From assembly GCA_964444665.1 (NCBI GenBank), contig CAYUIE010000004.1:200374-264373 (forward strand): 64,000 nucleotides of DNA, read 5' to 3'. The DNA is from CAYZTY01 sp964444665 (GTDB lineage Bacteria; Planctomycetota; Phycisphaerae; Sedimentisphaerales; CAYZTY01). Shown one piece after another: positions 55,493 to 63,613 of the stretch. Position 1 is the stretch's first letter. Each line of letters opens with the position of its first letter. Under the pieces are notes generated by a model. The model was not told where the DNA came from, did not search any database, and was given only the letters and a program-made list of their open reading frames with translations. The position numbers were made by a program, and so were the translations under genes.

Positions 55493-56174
55493 TCCCCTCG
55501 CCTGTTGTTTAGCCGTCGCCGGAACGGCGACGCCATTCTCTCTGTCTTACGTCTTCCGTCTTCAGCCCTCCTCAACTGTCGAGTCACGGGTCACGTGCCA
55601 CGAGCGACGTTTTTTTTCCCTCCGGGAAAAAAACTGTCCCTCCACTATTGGCTCAACCTGCGCGTTTTGGCGAAAAAACGTGGATTTTTTTAGTGTCGAA
55701 AAATGCTAAGTGCTTATATGGAATTGAATAAGAAAATTTTATTTTTCTCGGATTCTGCCCAAAACCACCTGCGCGTTTTGTGCTATATGGATTTATAAGT
55801 CAAGGAATGTGGTTATTGGTAAATAGTGAGTGGTAATGCTTATCCTTCGATGTGGACAAAACGAATCTTGTTAAAATCATAAATCATCATTAATCAATAA
55901 TAAATTGAATCCCTATTCCCTCGCCCCTAGCCCCTCACCCCTCGCTCCACGTCATTGCGAGTCCCGATTTTGTTTATCGGGGCGTGGCAATCTCCAAATC
56001 ATAAATAGTAAATAATAAATTGTAATTCCCCCTCCAATAGTGTAGATTCTCTCTTTAGCGAGTAACGAGGTGAGACATCTTGGATTTATGCTTAATAAGA
56101 ATGGTTTTCGGGCATTTGACTGAAAACGGTGGTTGTACTGAATAATCATAGTGGGAAGCAAAGGAACATGATTC
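55493..56174. other. repeat-filled spacer upstream of the TIR/SIR2 cassette
   Basis: 682 bases with no credible gene. It contains the second CGAGTCACGGGTCAC element (55580-55609), AT-rich AATCATAAATCATCATTAATCA units (55875-55905), a CTAGCCCCTCACCCCTCGC low-complexity tract and a GTCATTGCGAG...CGTGGCAATCTC interspersed repeat with an internal CCCGATTTTGTTTATCGGGG hairpin (55952-55994). The promoter of the cassette should be at its right end, but I see no clear -35/-10 pair. Confidence 0.5.
55580..55609. repeat. dispersed CGAGTCACGGGTCACGTGCC element, second copy
   Basis: Same orientation as the copy at 54851-54882, differing by a few bases; together they bracket the HNH-AP2 gene. Confidence 0.7.
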
Positions 56175-56738
56175 ATGACTGATTTTTGGTTCAATGTTGC
56201 ATGGACAGTGTTAATCGCCCTTGCAACTCTCCTGTCAGATTGGATAGCTGCTAAATTCATCAGTCTGACACGCGGCTTCACGGCAATGCAGCAAGCTGTA
56301 GATCAAGCCATAGCAGATGATAGCAAGCTACAGCAGGTGAAAGAACAACTCGAGAGGATGGAGAAAAGAGCCAAAGCTAGCTTAATTTGGGGGGCTGATC
56401 TCGCCACCGTGGCCATAGGTCTTGATCTAGCTACATTAGGATTATGGACCACAAATCAAACTATATTTCCATTCTTCCAGAAATGGAATACAAATATAGT
56501 CAATCGTGAGATCCAAGTATGGCTTCTTCTGATTGTTACGCATTTGGTGGTACTTCTATTCTCTATTGTGTTCAAGCATTTACACGGTGAGCGAATCGAA
56601 GCAACAGATGCTTCTGAATTGTCAGGACCATTGCATCCCCTTAAGTGGATACCCCAAAATTGCTGGATGCTGAGTAGCAACACACTAGGATTTTTGGCCG
56701 TTTTGTCATGCCTAATGATTATGTCGAATACTATTTAG
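56175..56738 (+). CDS. hypothetical four-helix membrane protein of the TIR/SIR2 cassette
   Basis: 187 residues with AAAGGA nine bases before the ATG. Four hydrophobic spans (about 5-25, 72-92, 112-135 and 165-185); between the first two lies a coiled-coil-like segment (DDSKLQQVKEQLERMEKRAK). No family recognised. The TIR gene starts four bases after its stop, so the two are translated from one message. It could be a membrane sensor or pore partner of the TIR protein. This is inference from position only. Confidence 0.7.
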   Translation: MTDFWFNVAWTVLIALATLLSDWIAAKFISLTRGFTAMQQAVDQAIADDSKLQQVKEQLERMEKRAKASLIWGADLATVAIGLDLATLGLWTTNQTIFPFFQKWNTNIVNREIQVWLLLIVTHLVVLLFSIVFKHLHGERIEATDASELSGPLHPLKWIPQNCWMLSSNTLGFLAVLSCLMIMSNTI

Positions 56739-56742
56739 AACC

Positions 56743-57348
56743 ATGATATTCGAAGAAATGATAAAAATCATAGGAGTAAGCGTAACCGCCGCAGCAATTC
56801 TCACTGTGGTGAAGGAATTCTTGATGAAAATGACTAAGGCCAATATTCGAATTGGTGGCGCTGAGTTTGAAGTTAGTACCAGAGAATCGAAGGAAGCTTA
56901 CGAAAAGCTTCTCTCTACAATCGCTGAGCTGAGGGAACACCCACAGGTGTTTATAGCGTATCCACACGCGCAGAGGGACTTCGCGTTGAAATTATGTGCA
57001 GACTTGGTCAGTACTGGAGTTAAAGTCTGGTTAGACGAGCAGGAAATAAAACCAGGTGAAACAATAAGTAGGAAGATTAAGGAGGGAATGAATGAAAGTC
57101 AATGGATCGTTCTCATCCCTCCTGCTGAAGAGCACAACAAGGGCTGGGTATTCAAAGAAATGCAGATGGCTCTCGAGGCCGAGAAGTTGCGTGGGAGGCC
57201 CATTATCATACCTGTTAAAACACCCACCAATGTTATTCCAAACATATTCTCTGATCGCCTATGGGCTGATTTCTCCGACAAGTACGAAGAAGGGCTTCAT
57301 AATTTACTTAGGGGAATCGTTAGAAAGGCTGAGATTTCAAAGACTTGA
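56743..57348 (+). CDS. membrane-anchored TIR domain protein
   Basis: 201 residues. One N-terminal hydrophobic anchor (about 8-24), a short linker (RIGGAEFEVSTRESKEAYEK) and a TIR domain from about 67: QVFIAYPHAQRDFALKLC, VKVWLDEQEIKPGETISRKI, SQWIVLIPPA, and WVFKEMQMA with Glu139 where the catalytic glutamate of NAD-hydrolysing TIRs lies. Bacterial TIR proteins cleave NAD or turn it into cyclic signals during phage defence. It lies four bases after the membrane-protein gene and 123 bases before the SIR2 gene. Confidence 0.85.
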   Translation: MIFEEMIKIIGVSVTAAAILTVVKEFLMKMTKANIRIGGAEFEVSTRESKEAYEKLLSTIAELREHPQVFIAYPHAQRDFALKLCADLVSTGVKVWLDEQEIKPGETISRKIKEGMNESQWIVLIPPAEEHNKGWVFKEMQMALEAEKLRGRPIIIPVKTPTNVIPNIFSDRLWADFSDKYEEGLHNLLRGIVRKAEISKT

Positions 57349-57471
57349 ATCGAAAAATAGTGCAGATATGGTAATAATTAAGGATATATAATTATTAACA
57401 ACGTATACTATTTTTAGCTTTCATTCATTACCAAAAAGCCATACGAAGAAGAAAAAAGGGGACTGTTCCTA

Positions 57472-58956
57472 ATGAATCTCAAGGAGTCCACTTTAGGTGC
57501 AAAAGAGTTAAACGAAAACCGATTCTATTACTTTCTATGGGATCAGCTTTCAACGAGAGACCGACTCAAGCTACTTCAAAGCAAGAAGAGTACAGTCTGG
57601 TTATTTGGGGCAGGGGCATCTCATCACTATCGCTTGAACATTCATGGCGTAAATATGCCGTTGGCACGGGATTTCTTTAAAGCCATGCATAAACTACCTA
57701 CTACTAGCGGATTTCATGCTCACATTGGTCCTTTTCTGTCGTATTTGCAAAGCTACCGTGGAGTTCCTTTGATGAAAGCATCCGAATGGGCAGAAGATAT
57801 TGAGGAATTCATGACCTCAATAGAATCGGAAATAAATGAATTGAGTTACAAAAAAGAAAAAGGAATATTAAGCGAGGAAGAACATGAAAAGAGCATATCC
57901 CTCGCAGAAGTTTTCAACAATATGTTTTTTATCTTTGCAAATGTGATAAATGAAGCCCAAGATGGTTCTTCCTACTCCGCATATTCAGAATTATTAAAAT
58001 TGTGTAGTCCCGCAGATACCTTAATAACTTTTAATTGGGATACTCTTCTCGATAAAGCCTTAGCCGCAACTGGTGCATGGAGACCAAATGGCGGATACGG
58101 TATAGATTTCTGTGCAAGTTTTGATGGAACTTGGAAAGAGTTAGTTGACTCGTCTCCCACTTTTAGAAGCAACTGGAAATTACTAAAATTACATGGTTCT
58201 ACAAACTGGCTTGTTCCATATACAGGTATTAGTCCTCAAAACCTTAAAGTTAAAAGTGTAATCACAGAACGCGATAAGGTTTTTCTATTTTGGCAAGCTT
58301 CCCTCCCCTATGAAACTCACAAAGGGCGCTGGCGTGGTGGTTATGGTCCAACATGTTACGGTTATTTTCCACCTCACCTTCCCTCAGAAAGTTTTTCAAC
58401 GGCAGGCATCTCTCCAGAAGAAGGGCACGTTATTGTATTGTTAAGTTATAAAGGGATGTTTGCCCCTTTCGATGAACCAACAATCAAAGGAGTACCCTCC
58501 TCGCCCCTGCTTATTACGCCTGTACGCCAAAAGAGATATGACGACTATGCTGGAGTAATTAAACACTTGTGGGAACTTGCAGAAAAAGCTTTTAGAAATA
58601 CCGAGAGAATCGTAGCAATAGGCTACTCATTCCCTTCAACTGACATCAAGATAATTGATTTATTAAGAGATTCTCTGTCAAAAAGAAAAAATCAAATCGA
58701 ACTCATAATTGTTGATCCTTGGCCGGATTCAATCACTGGAAGAGTAGGCGAGAAATACCTCGAGATGGCTAAATCTGTTTCGATACATAAAATAACCTTT
58801 GAGGATTACATAGATATCTTGTGGCAAGAAGTTCCTCGACTCGTAAAAGAAGTTTCCGAAAAAGAAAAGGAATTTAAAGAATGGATACAAAGACTAAAAG
58901 CTTTTCAAAGCCTCGCGAAAGAGGATCGTTTCAGAAATTGTGAGGGAGAACAATGA
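57472..58956 (+). CDS. SIR2-like NAD-binding protein
   Basis: 494 residues. The Rossmann GAGAS motif is at 46-50 (VWLFGAGASHHY), Asn188/Asp190 in LITFNWDTLL, His241 in LKLHGSTNW, and IVAIGYSFPSTD near the end with ELIIVDPWP. These are the hallmarks of the SIR2-like family used in antiphage systems (Thoeris ThsA, DSR, SIR2-HerA). A SLOG sensor domain like that of ThsA is not apparent; the C-terminus is the end of the SIR2 fold plus a short coil. An AGGGGA ribosome binding site precedes it. Its last bases overlap the start of a truncated HNH gene. Confidence 0.85.
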   Translation: MNLKESTLGAKELNENRFYYFLWDQLSTRDRLKLLQSKKSTVWLFGAGASHHYRLNIHGVNMPLARDFFKAMHKLPTTSGFHAHIGPFLSYLQSYRGVPLMKASEWAEDIEEFMTSIESEINELSYKKEKGILSEEEHEKSISLAEVFNNMFFIFANVINEAQDGSSYSAYSELLKLCSPADTLITFNWDTLLDKALAATGAWRPNGGYGIDFCASFDGTWKELVDSSPTFRSNWKLLKLHGSTNWLVPYTGISPQNLKVKSVITERDKVFLFWQASLPYETHKGRWRGGYGPTCYGYFPPHLPSESFSTAGISPEEGHVIVLLSYKGMFAPFDEPTIKGVPSSPLLITPVRQKRYDDYAGVIKHLWELAEKAFRNTERIVAIGYSFPSTDIKIIDLLRDSLSKRKNQIELIIVDPWPDSITGRVGEKYLEMAKSVSIHKITFEDYIDILWQEVPRLVKEVSEKEKEFKEWIQRLKAFQSLAKEDRFRNCEGEQ

Positions 58957-59159
58957 AAGAGATACCGTTAGATAACGGCCAGACCACAAAGGTCGATGAT
59001 GAAGATTACGAATGGCTGTCTCAATATAAGTGGTACGCCTACTACGACCCCGAGCGCAAAATGACCTACGCGGCCCACGATACACCAACCGGCCGGCGAG
59101 TACTTATGCACGACGTCATCATGGGCCTTGATACGCTGGATGAGGCGTCGTTGAATTGA
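58953..59159 (+). pseudogene. truncated HNH homing endonuclease N-terminus
   Basis: 68 codons. The protein (KEIPLDNGQTTKVDDEDYEW, then KWYAYYD...RRVLMHDVIMG) matches the N-terminal part of NUMOD/HNH homing endonucleases, ending just before the HNH motif would begin. The ATG overlaps the SIR2 stop (ATGA). REP palindromes begin ten bases after its stop, so the rest was probably lost at a REP/RAYT insertion or rearrangement. A short functional protein is less likely. Confidence 0.7.
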
Positions 59160-59169
59160 AGGATATTAA

Positions 59170-59332
59170 CCTGCCGGATAAACCGGTGGAAGAATTAATA
59201 ACCCCCAAGATAAACTTGGGGGCTTTCGGTTTGGAATGTCAACCTGCTGGATAAACCGTATTTACCCCCAAGAACATTTACCTGCCGGGTAAACCGGCGG
59301 AACATTATGAACCCACCGGATAAACCGGTGGG
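59170..59332. repeat. cluster of REP palindromes (GGATAAACC core)
   Basis: Four related palindromes share a G(A/G/T)TAAACC-type core: CCTGCCGGATAAACCGGTGG (59170-59189), a partial CCTGCTGGATAAACCG (59243-59258), CCTGCCGGGTAAACCGGCGG (59281-59300) and CCCACCGGATAAACCGGTGG (59312-59331). Another hairpin, CCCCCAAGATAAACTTGGGGG (59202-59222), lies between. They sit directly downstream of the RAYT gene, the last one inside its final codons. Confidence 0.85.
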
Positions 59333-59796
59333 CTTCCGGATGGGGATTTTCGGTTATGGCGGTTTACGTACTGGATTACCTTATTTAACTGGTCTTCATC
59401 GAAACAATAACGAACGCTAAATCCCTTCGTCCACAACCTGCCGAGGAAACCATTATCCTTTACCGCCAGTCTTGCTGCATTTTTATAATGACTAACTGCA
59501 GAAGCGGCCGAGATGAAATTACAGTCCGTTACCAAATGGATATGGCTTCTCCCGACAGCGGCTACGTAAATCTTCTGATTTAACGAGGCAGATTCCTTAA
59601 TTAAGGCCTGTTTGATGATTTCTCTCAGTGCGGTGGTCAACGATACCTTTGGATACTTCATATTTTTCTTGTTTCGATTCTCAAGCGAAGGATTCGGGGC
59701 AAGTATCCGGCCATCTTTGACATATTTGCGTCTGTCTCCTTGCAACCAGCTGCCGTAAGTTGTCCAGGTCAGCATATCCCCCAAAATCTTACGCAT
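59305..59796 (-). CDS. REP-associated tyrosine transposase (RAYT, Y1/IS200-like)
   Basis: 163 residues. Single-stranded DNA transposase of the HUH family: His85/His87 in GRSHIHLVTD and catalytic Tyr104 in AVSHYKNAARL, plus the N-terminal LTWTTYGSWLQGD characteristic of planctomycete RAYTs. REP palindromes flank it on both sides and its C-terminal codons (SPPVYPVGS) are themselves read from a REP. RAYTs are thought to have spread REP elements; here gene and repeats together make a REPtron. Confidence 0.88.
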   Translation of the reverse strand: MRKILGDMLTWTTYGSWLQGDRRKYVKDGRILAPNPSLENRNKKNMKYPKVSLTTALREIIKQALIKESASLNQKIYVAAVGRSHIHLVTDCNFISAASAVSHYKNAARLAVKDNGFLGRLWTKGFSVRYCFDEDQLNKVIQYVNRHNRKSPSGSPPVYPVGS

Positions 59797-59813
59797 TTTT
59801 CACTGTCCGGAAG

Positions 59814-59834
59814 CCCTGTGGTTTATCCGCAGGG
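59814..59834. repeat. REP palindrome on the upstream side of the RAYT gene
   Basis: Read on the minus strand it is CCCTGCGGATAAACCACAGGG, the same GGATAAACC core as the downstream cluster but inverted in orientation, lying between RAYT and dgt. Confidence 0.8.
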
Positions 59835-59844
59835 TCAAGGGTGT

Positions 59845-60939
59845 CTAAATATCTTCCAAAATTTTCAAACAGTATCTGTCCGTCATGCCCGCAATATAAT
59901 CACACACAGTCCGCTCAAGGCCGTGCTCCGATATCAGTCCCTGAAAGTAGGTCGGCATAAGCTCAGGTTTGTTTACAAAGTGCTCGAAAAGCTTGCCAAG
60001 CAAACCCTCCACCTGCCGGCCAATCTTAAGCAGGAAATCGTGCTGATAAACTCTCGATAATAAGAATTTCTCCAACCTCTCAAGATGCGCTTCGCTTGAT
60101 TCCGAAAGCCTAACCAGCTTACCTTCTCGCCCGTAAACGGCTTCAGCCTTCTTTATGTTTGCATGCTCGATATTTTCTCTGCTCGTTTTTATTACGTCAC
60201 TTACAAGCTCGTCTATGATTGCCTTGACCGTTCTGGTCCTGCGAACTGAGCCCTCTTCAATGCGCTTTGCGTCTATATGTTTTTCCGCCTGTTTGAAGAG
60301 CTCAATATCCTTCAACTGCTTCGATTCAATCAGCCCTGCCCGCAACGCGTCCTCGATGTCATGGCAGTTATAAGCTATCCTATCGGCAATGTCCGCAGCC
60401 TGTCCTTCGAGTGAGCAGTTGCGCTCAGTAAATATATCATTCCGAGGCTTATCATAAGGGCTATGGTGTTTTGCCAGTCCGAGCCGGGTTTCATACATCA
60501 GGTTCAGGCCGGCAAAATCCGGGTAGGGGTGTTCGAGCAAATCAACTACCCGCAGTGCCTGGCGATTATGCTCGAAGCCGCCTACCTGCTCGGTCAGTTT
60601 ATTCAGGACGGTCTCACCGGCATGTCCGAACGCGGAATGTCCCAAATCATGTGCCAGGCAAATCGCCTCGGTCAGGTATTCGTTCAGGCCCAGCGCCCTT
60701 GCGATTGTCCTGCCGATTTGCGCAACTTCTATGCTGTGGGTCAGCCTCGTGCGGTAATGGTCGTTCAGGCCCGGCATAAATACCTGGGTTTTGCCTTCAA
60801 GCCTGCGGAAAGCGGAGCAGTGGATGATTCGGTCCCTGTCGCGTTCGAAGTCGCTTCGATACGGGTGTGCTTTCTGGGCGAAACGCCTTCCCCGGCTGGC
60901 TGATTCACTTACTGCGTAACTGGCAAGTCCTTCCGACAT
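59845..60939 (-). CDS. dgt: deoxyguanosinetriphosphate triphosphohydrolase-like protein
   Basis: 364 residues, HD superfamily. Hydrolyses dNTPs to nucleosides and triphosphate. His68 (RTRLTHSIEVAQIGR), HD at 97-98 (LAHDLGHSAFGHAGE) and a later Asp (ADRIAYNCHDIEDALRAG) are the metal ligands. Length and the N-terminal SRGRRFAQKAHPYRSDFERD fit the class 2 dGTPase-like group found in many bacteria. dGTPases can restrict phages, but this one looks like the housekeeping form. Confidence 0.92.
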   Translation of the reverse strand: MSEGLASYAVSESASRGRRFAQKAHPYRSDFERDRDRIIHCSAFRRLEGKTQVFMPGLNDHYRTRLTHSIEVAQIGRTIARALGLNEYLTEAICLAHDLGHSAFGHAGETVLNKLTEQVGGFEHNRQALRVVDLLEHPYPDFAGLNLMYETRLGLAKHHSPYDKPRNDIFTERNCSLEGQAADIADRIAYNCHDIEDALRAGLIESKQLKDIELFKQAEKHIDAKRIEEGSVRRTRTVKAIIDELVSDVIKTSRENIEHANIKKAEAVYGREGKLVRLSESSEAHLERLEKFLLSRVYQHDFLLKIGRQVEGLLGKLFEHFVNKPELMPTYFQGLISEHGLERTVCDYIAGMTDRYCLKILEDI

Positions 60940-61053
60940 AAATGTTAATTCTTCTTTCCTTTACTCGATATTTTACTATTGCACCGGCCTTACATTTTGT
61001 CCGCCATCAAGCTCATAAAATCAAGGAAATTCCCGGCCGGCGCGCAAAACAAA

Positions 61054-61076
61054 TCCCGCCCTCAAAGAGGGCGGGA
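61054..61076 (-). terminator. GC-rich hairpin, probable terminator
   Basis: TCCCGCCCTC and GAGGGCGGGA pair perfectly over ten bases around AAA. On the minus strand it lies 60 bases after the stop of the 61136-62941 gene and is followed by TTTGTTTT. Confidence 0.65.
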
Positions 61077-61135
61077 CTTGTCCGCCGGTTATGATAAAAC
61101 CTCCAGTGGTTCACTTAATTTCTAAAGGGCAAAAC

Positions 61136-62941
61136 TTATTTATGGCACTTATGGGATTCGCAAGGCCGCCACATACAGCCATGCCTCATCCCGTATCGGT
61201 AACAACGGGGCCAGCCGCAGTAATACTCACATTCCAGGCCAACCATCAGCTCCTTGAGCATACTCGCCAATTCAGGAGCTGACTCGCCAACCACTAAATC
61301 CCTGGGCCAACGCATACCATCGGTTCGCCTGTATGTATATCGTAACTGCCAGCAGCTCGCCCTGTACATTTCTTTATCTATAAGGTAGCCCGCCCTGATG
61401 AGCATAAATCTGAACATTCTCAATCGCATTGCGGCTATCCACCTTCGCCCATTGCCGCGTAAGGTACCATCTTCAACCGCCTTATCAAAGAAAGCCAGAA
61501 TTTGCTCCATTTGCTCCGCAGGGCCGCTGGCGGTCTCCAGGCCCGTACCACTCAATGCCACCTCTATTAAATCTTCATCCAGGTCATCACTAAGAATCTC
61601 TAGGGTGGCATAAACCGTCTCGGCCGTTGAAGGCGTAAACGTAATCGCTACATCAAGACTCTGGCCGCCCTGAAGAACGACGGGCAGCGCCGCGGCGCAT
61701 GCAACGGCAAAATCGTTACTGCCGCCCACCTGCAACGCGATATCTGTTACCGTAAGAGAGCCGCTTTCTACATTTGATATAGTCAGGTTAACAGTATCCG
61801 ATGCACCCAGGTCCACGTCTCCAAAGTCATATGAATTAAATGAAACCTCAATATCGCCTACAGGTCCGGCAAAAAATATCTCCATATCACTGCCGTCTGA
61901 ACCGTACCAGACGACATTTCGGCCTGATATTTTAGGTTCATAGTCGCCATTGGTATTGTCGCTGAGCTGGTAAGTCTGGCCGGATTCGATATCATAAATA
62001 TATATCTCGTAGTCACTGCCATCGTGACCATACCAGGTAACGCTCGAGTCGGACACCTCAGGGGCAAAATCATCGTGGCTGTTGTCAGTGATATTGAGAA
62101 GCTCGTCGGACTCAGGTTTATAAAGATAGATATCGAAGTAGTAACTGGTAGTGTTCAAACCATACCAAACCACATTCGAGCCGAAAACCCGGCAGTTAAA
62201 ATCGTTGAACATTGTATCTGTAAGCTGCGTAGTTACGCTGGTCTCTATGCTATAAAGGAAGACATCGAAATTGCCGCTTTTCTTGCCCCGCCACACGACA
62301 TACGAGTCGGAGACGCAAGCGTCCCTGTCCTCGTAGCTGTTATTGGTTATCTGCGTAATCTGGCCGGTTTCGATTTCGTACATATAGATTTCATAATCGC
62401 TGCCGTCAAAGCCGTACCAGACAACGTATGATTCTGAAACGTAAGGGTCATAGTCGCTGATAGTGTTATCGGTCACTTGCGTCATCTGGTCTGTATCGGT
62501 GTTATACAGATAAATTTCGTAATCGCTTCCGTCGAAGCTTTCCCAGACCACGTTCGAGCCGGAGATTCGAGCGGGATAGTTGTTTCCGTTGTTGCTTAGC
62601 TGGATAACGCTCGTTCCATCATAGAGGAACACCTGGTCCTGGCTCCTCCAGACTACGTTCGAGCCGGAAACATCGGGGTAGTCATCCTCGTATGTATCAT
62701 CGGTAAGCTGGCTCGTGGCAATTCCATCATAGAGTAATACTTCGGAGTCCTGGTCATCGACCCAACCCTGCCAGACCACGCTCGAGCCGGAGACCTCAGG
62801 ATACCTGTCGTCGTAAGTATTATCCGTCAACTGTAAAAACAGCCAATCGTTGGGCTCACCCGCACCGCCTGCCAAACTGGCTGCTGAGCACAAAATGATT
62901 AATGCCGTCAGCCAAATTTTAAGATTGGTTACCCCCGACAT
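61136..62941 (-). CDS. secreted TolB-like propeller protein with choice-of-anchor-D-like domain and Cys-rich tail
   Basis: 601 residues. Signal peptide (about 1-27). Residues 30-360 contain eight or so repeats of the type YPEVSGSSVVWQGWD...EVLLYDG, i.e. an eight-bladed-type propeller. A choice-of-anchor D/abnormal-spindle-like domain follows (DIEVSFNSYDFGDVDLGASD, about 370-470). The last 130 residues are helical and end in a Cys/His/Arg-rich tail (ECEYYCGWPRCYRYG). No dockerin loop. The propeller repeats resemble those of the S8 protease. Function unknown; cell surface or extracellular. Confidence 0.75.
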   Translation of the reverse strand: MSGVTNLKIWLTALIILCSAASLAGGAGEPNDWLFLQLTDNTYDDRYPEVSGSSVVWQGWVDDQDSEVLLYDGIATSQLTDDTYEDDYPDVSGSNVVWRSQDQVFLYDGTSVIQLSNNGNNYPARISGSNVVWESFDGSDYEIYLYNTDTDQMTQVTDNTISDYDPYVSESYVVWYGFDGSDYEIYMYEIETGQITQITNNSYEDRDACVSDSYVVWRGKKSGNFDVFLYSIETSVTTQLTDTMFNDFNCRVFGSNVVWYGLNTTSYYFDIYLYKPESDELLNITDNSHDDFAPEVSDSSVTWYGHDGSDYEIYIYDIESGQTYQLSDNTNGDYEPKISGRNVVWYGSDGSDMEIFFAGPVGDIEVSFNSYDFGDVDLGASDTVNLTISNVESGSLTVTDIALQVGGSNDFAVACAAALPVVLQGGQSLDVAITFTPSTAETVYATLEILSDDLDEDLIEVALSGTGLETASGPAEQMEQILAFFDKAVEDGTLRGNGRRWIAAMRLRMFRFMLIRAGYLIDKEMYRASCWQLRYTYRRTDGMRWPRDLVVGESAPELASMLKELMVGLECEYYCGWPRCYRYGMRHGCMWRPCESHKCHK

Positions 62942-63613
62942 TTTCCTACCCCCCCAATTTAATTGTCCGAACTTCTTATGTGTCGGTTTTGATACTTATA
63001 CCCTGGGCAAGCCAAATCACCGATGAAGCAGTAAGCCCCTGCACAAAGCAGTTTGCTTGCCCCCTCTAACTTAAAATATAACACATATTTAAGCTAAAAT
63101 CAAATAATTCTAAAGGATTTATCTGTTTGATATTAAAAATTCATAAAGAAATATTATAGGTCTTTTGGGGGATATCTTCGCTCAATTTCAAGGCTGTAAG
63201 TGCGAGCATATCCGGTAGACAGAGGCCCGATAAAAACACTGGAAGAAAACGGGCCGTGGGAGATTTATTAACCGCGGATTGACACGGATTGAGAAGTAAT
63301 GTAAAAATCAAAGTGTAAAATGCAAAATTACAGTTCAAAATTCAAAATTAACTTTGAAGGCAGTAGCTGTTAATAACAGTTAGTGCCAGAGTCAGTTCAG
63401 ACATAAAACGCCAGATATAAGAAACCCCCGACAGTGCCGGGGGCTAAACCCACAGGGAGTAATAAATCAAAAAGTGTTGCGGATTTGTCGGAAATTCGTA
63501 TAATCGGGAAGTAAGCATCCAATGGGGAAACAACAAGGGGAAATGCCGTAGGCAACAGGGAGTAAGTTGGGATTGTGAATACGGTGATGGATTTATTGTA
63601 ATTGGTTTAACTT
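62942..63613. other. non-coding stretch before the helicase gene
   Basis: No convincing gene; a 65-codon minus frame at 63141-63338 has no ribosome binding site. The stretch holds a degenerate copy of the HEPN-island repeat (CGGATTGACACGGATTG, 63273-63289), a low-complexity AAAATTCAAAATTAAC tract, a CCCCCG/CGGGGG hairpin at 63425-63443, and the helicase promoter. Confidence 0.5.
63477..63504 (+). promoter_or_regulatory. sigma-70-like promoter for the helicase gene
   Basis: TTGCGG (63477-63482), a 16-base spacer and a perfect TATAAT (63499-63504). It leaves a leader of about 100 bases before the ATG at 63614. Confidence 0.6.

Noticed and set aside
56743..58956. Canonical Thoeris (ThsB + ThsA)
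   Set aside because: The SIR2 protein shows no SLOG domain, and the TIR is membrane-anchored and paired with a further membrane protein. I call it Thoeris-like at most.
59845..60939. dGTPase as part of the defence block
   Set aside because: It is the common housekeeping length and sequence type and lies beyond the RAYT/REP boundary.
63141..63338. 65-codon minus-strand ORF with a hydrophobic start
   Set aside because: No ribosome binding site, it overlaps dispersed repeat sequence, and has no family resemblance.
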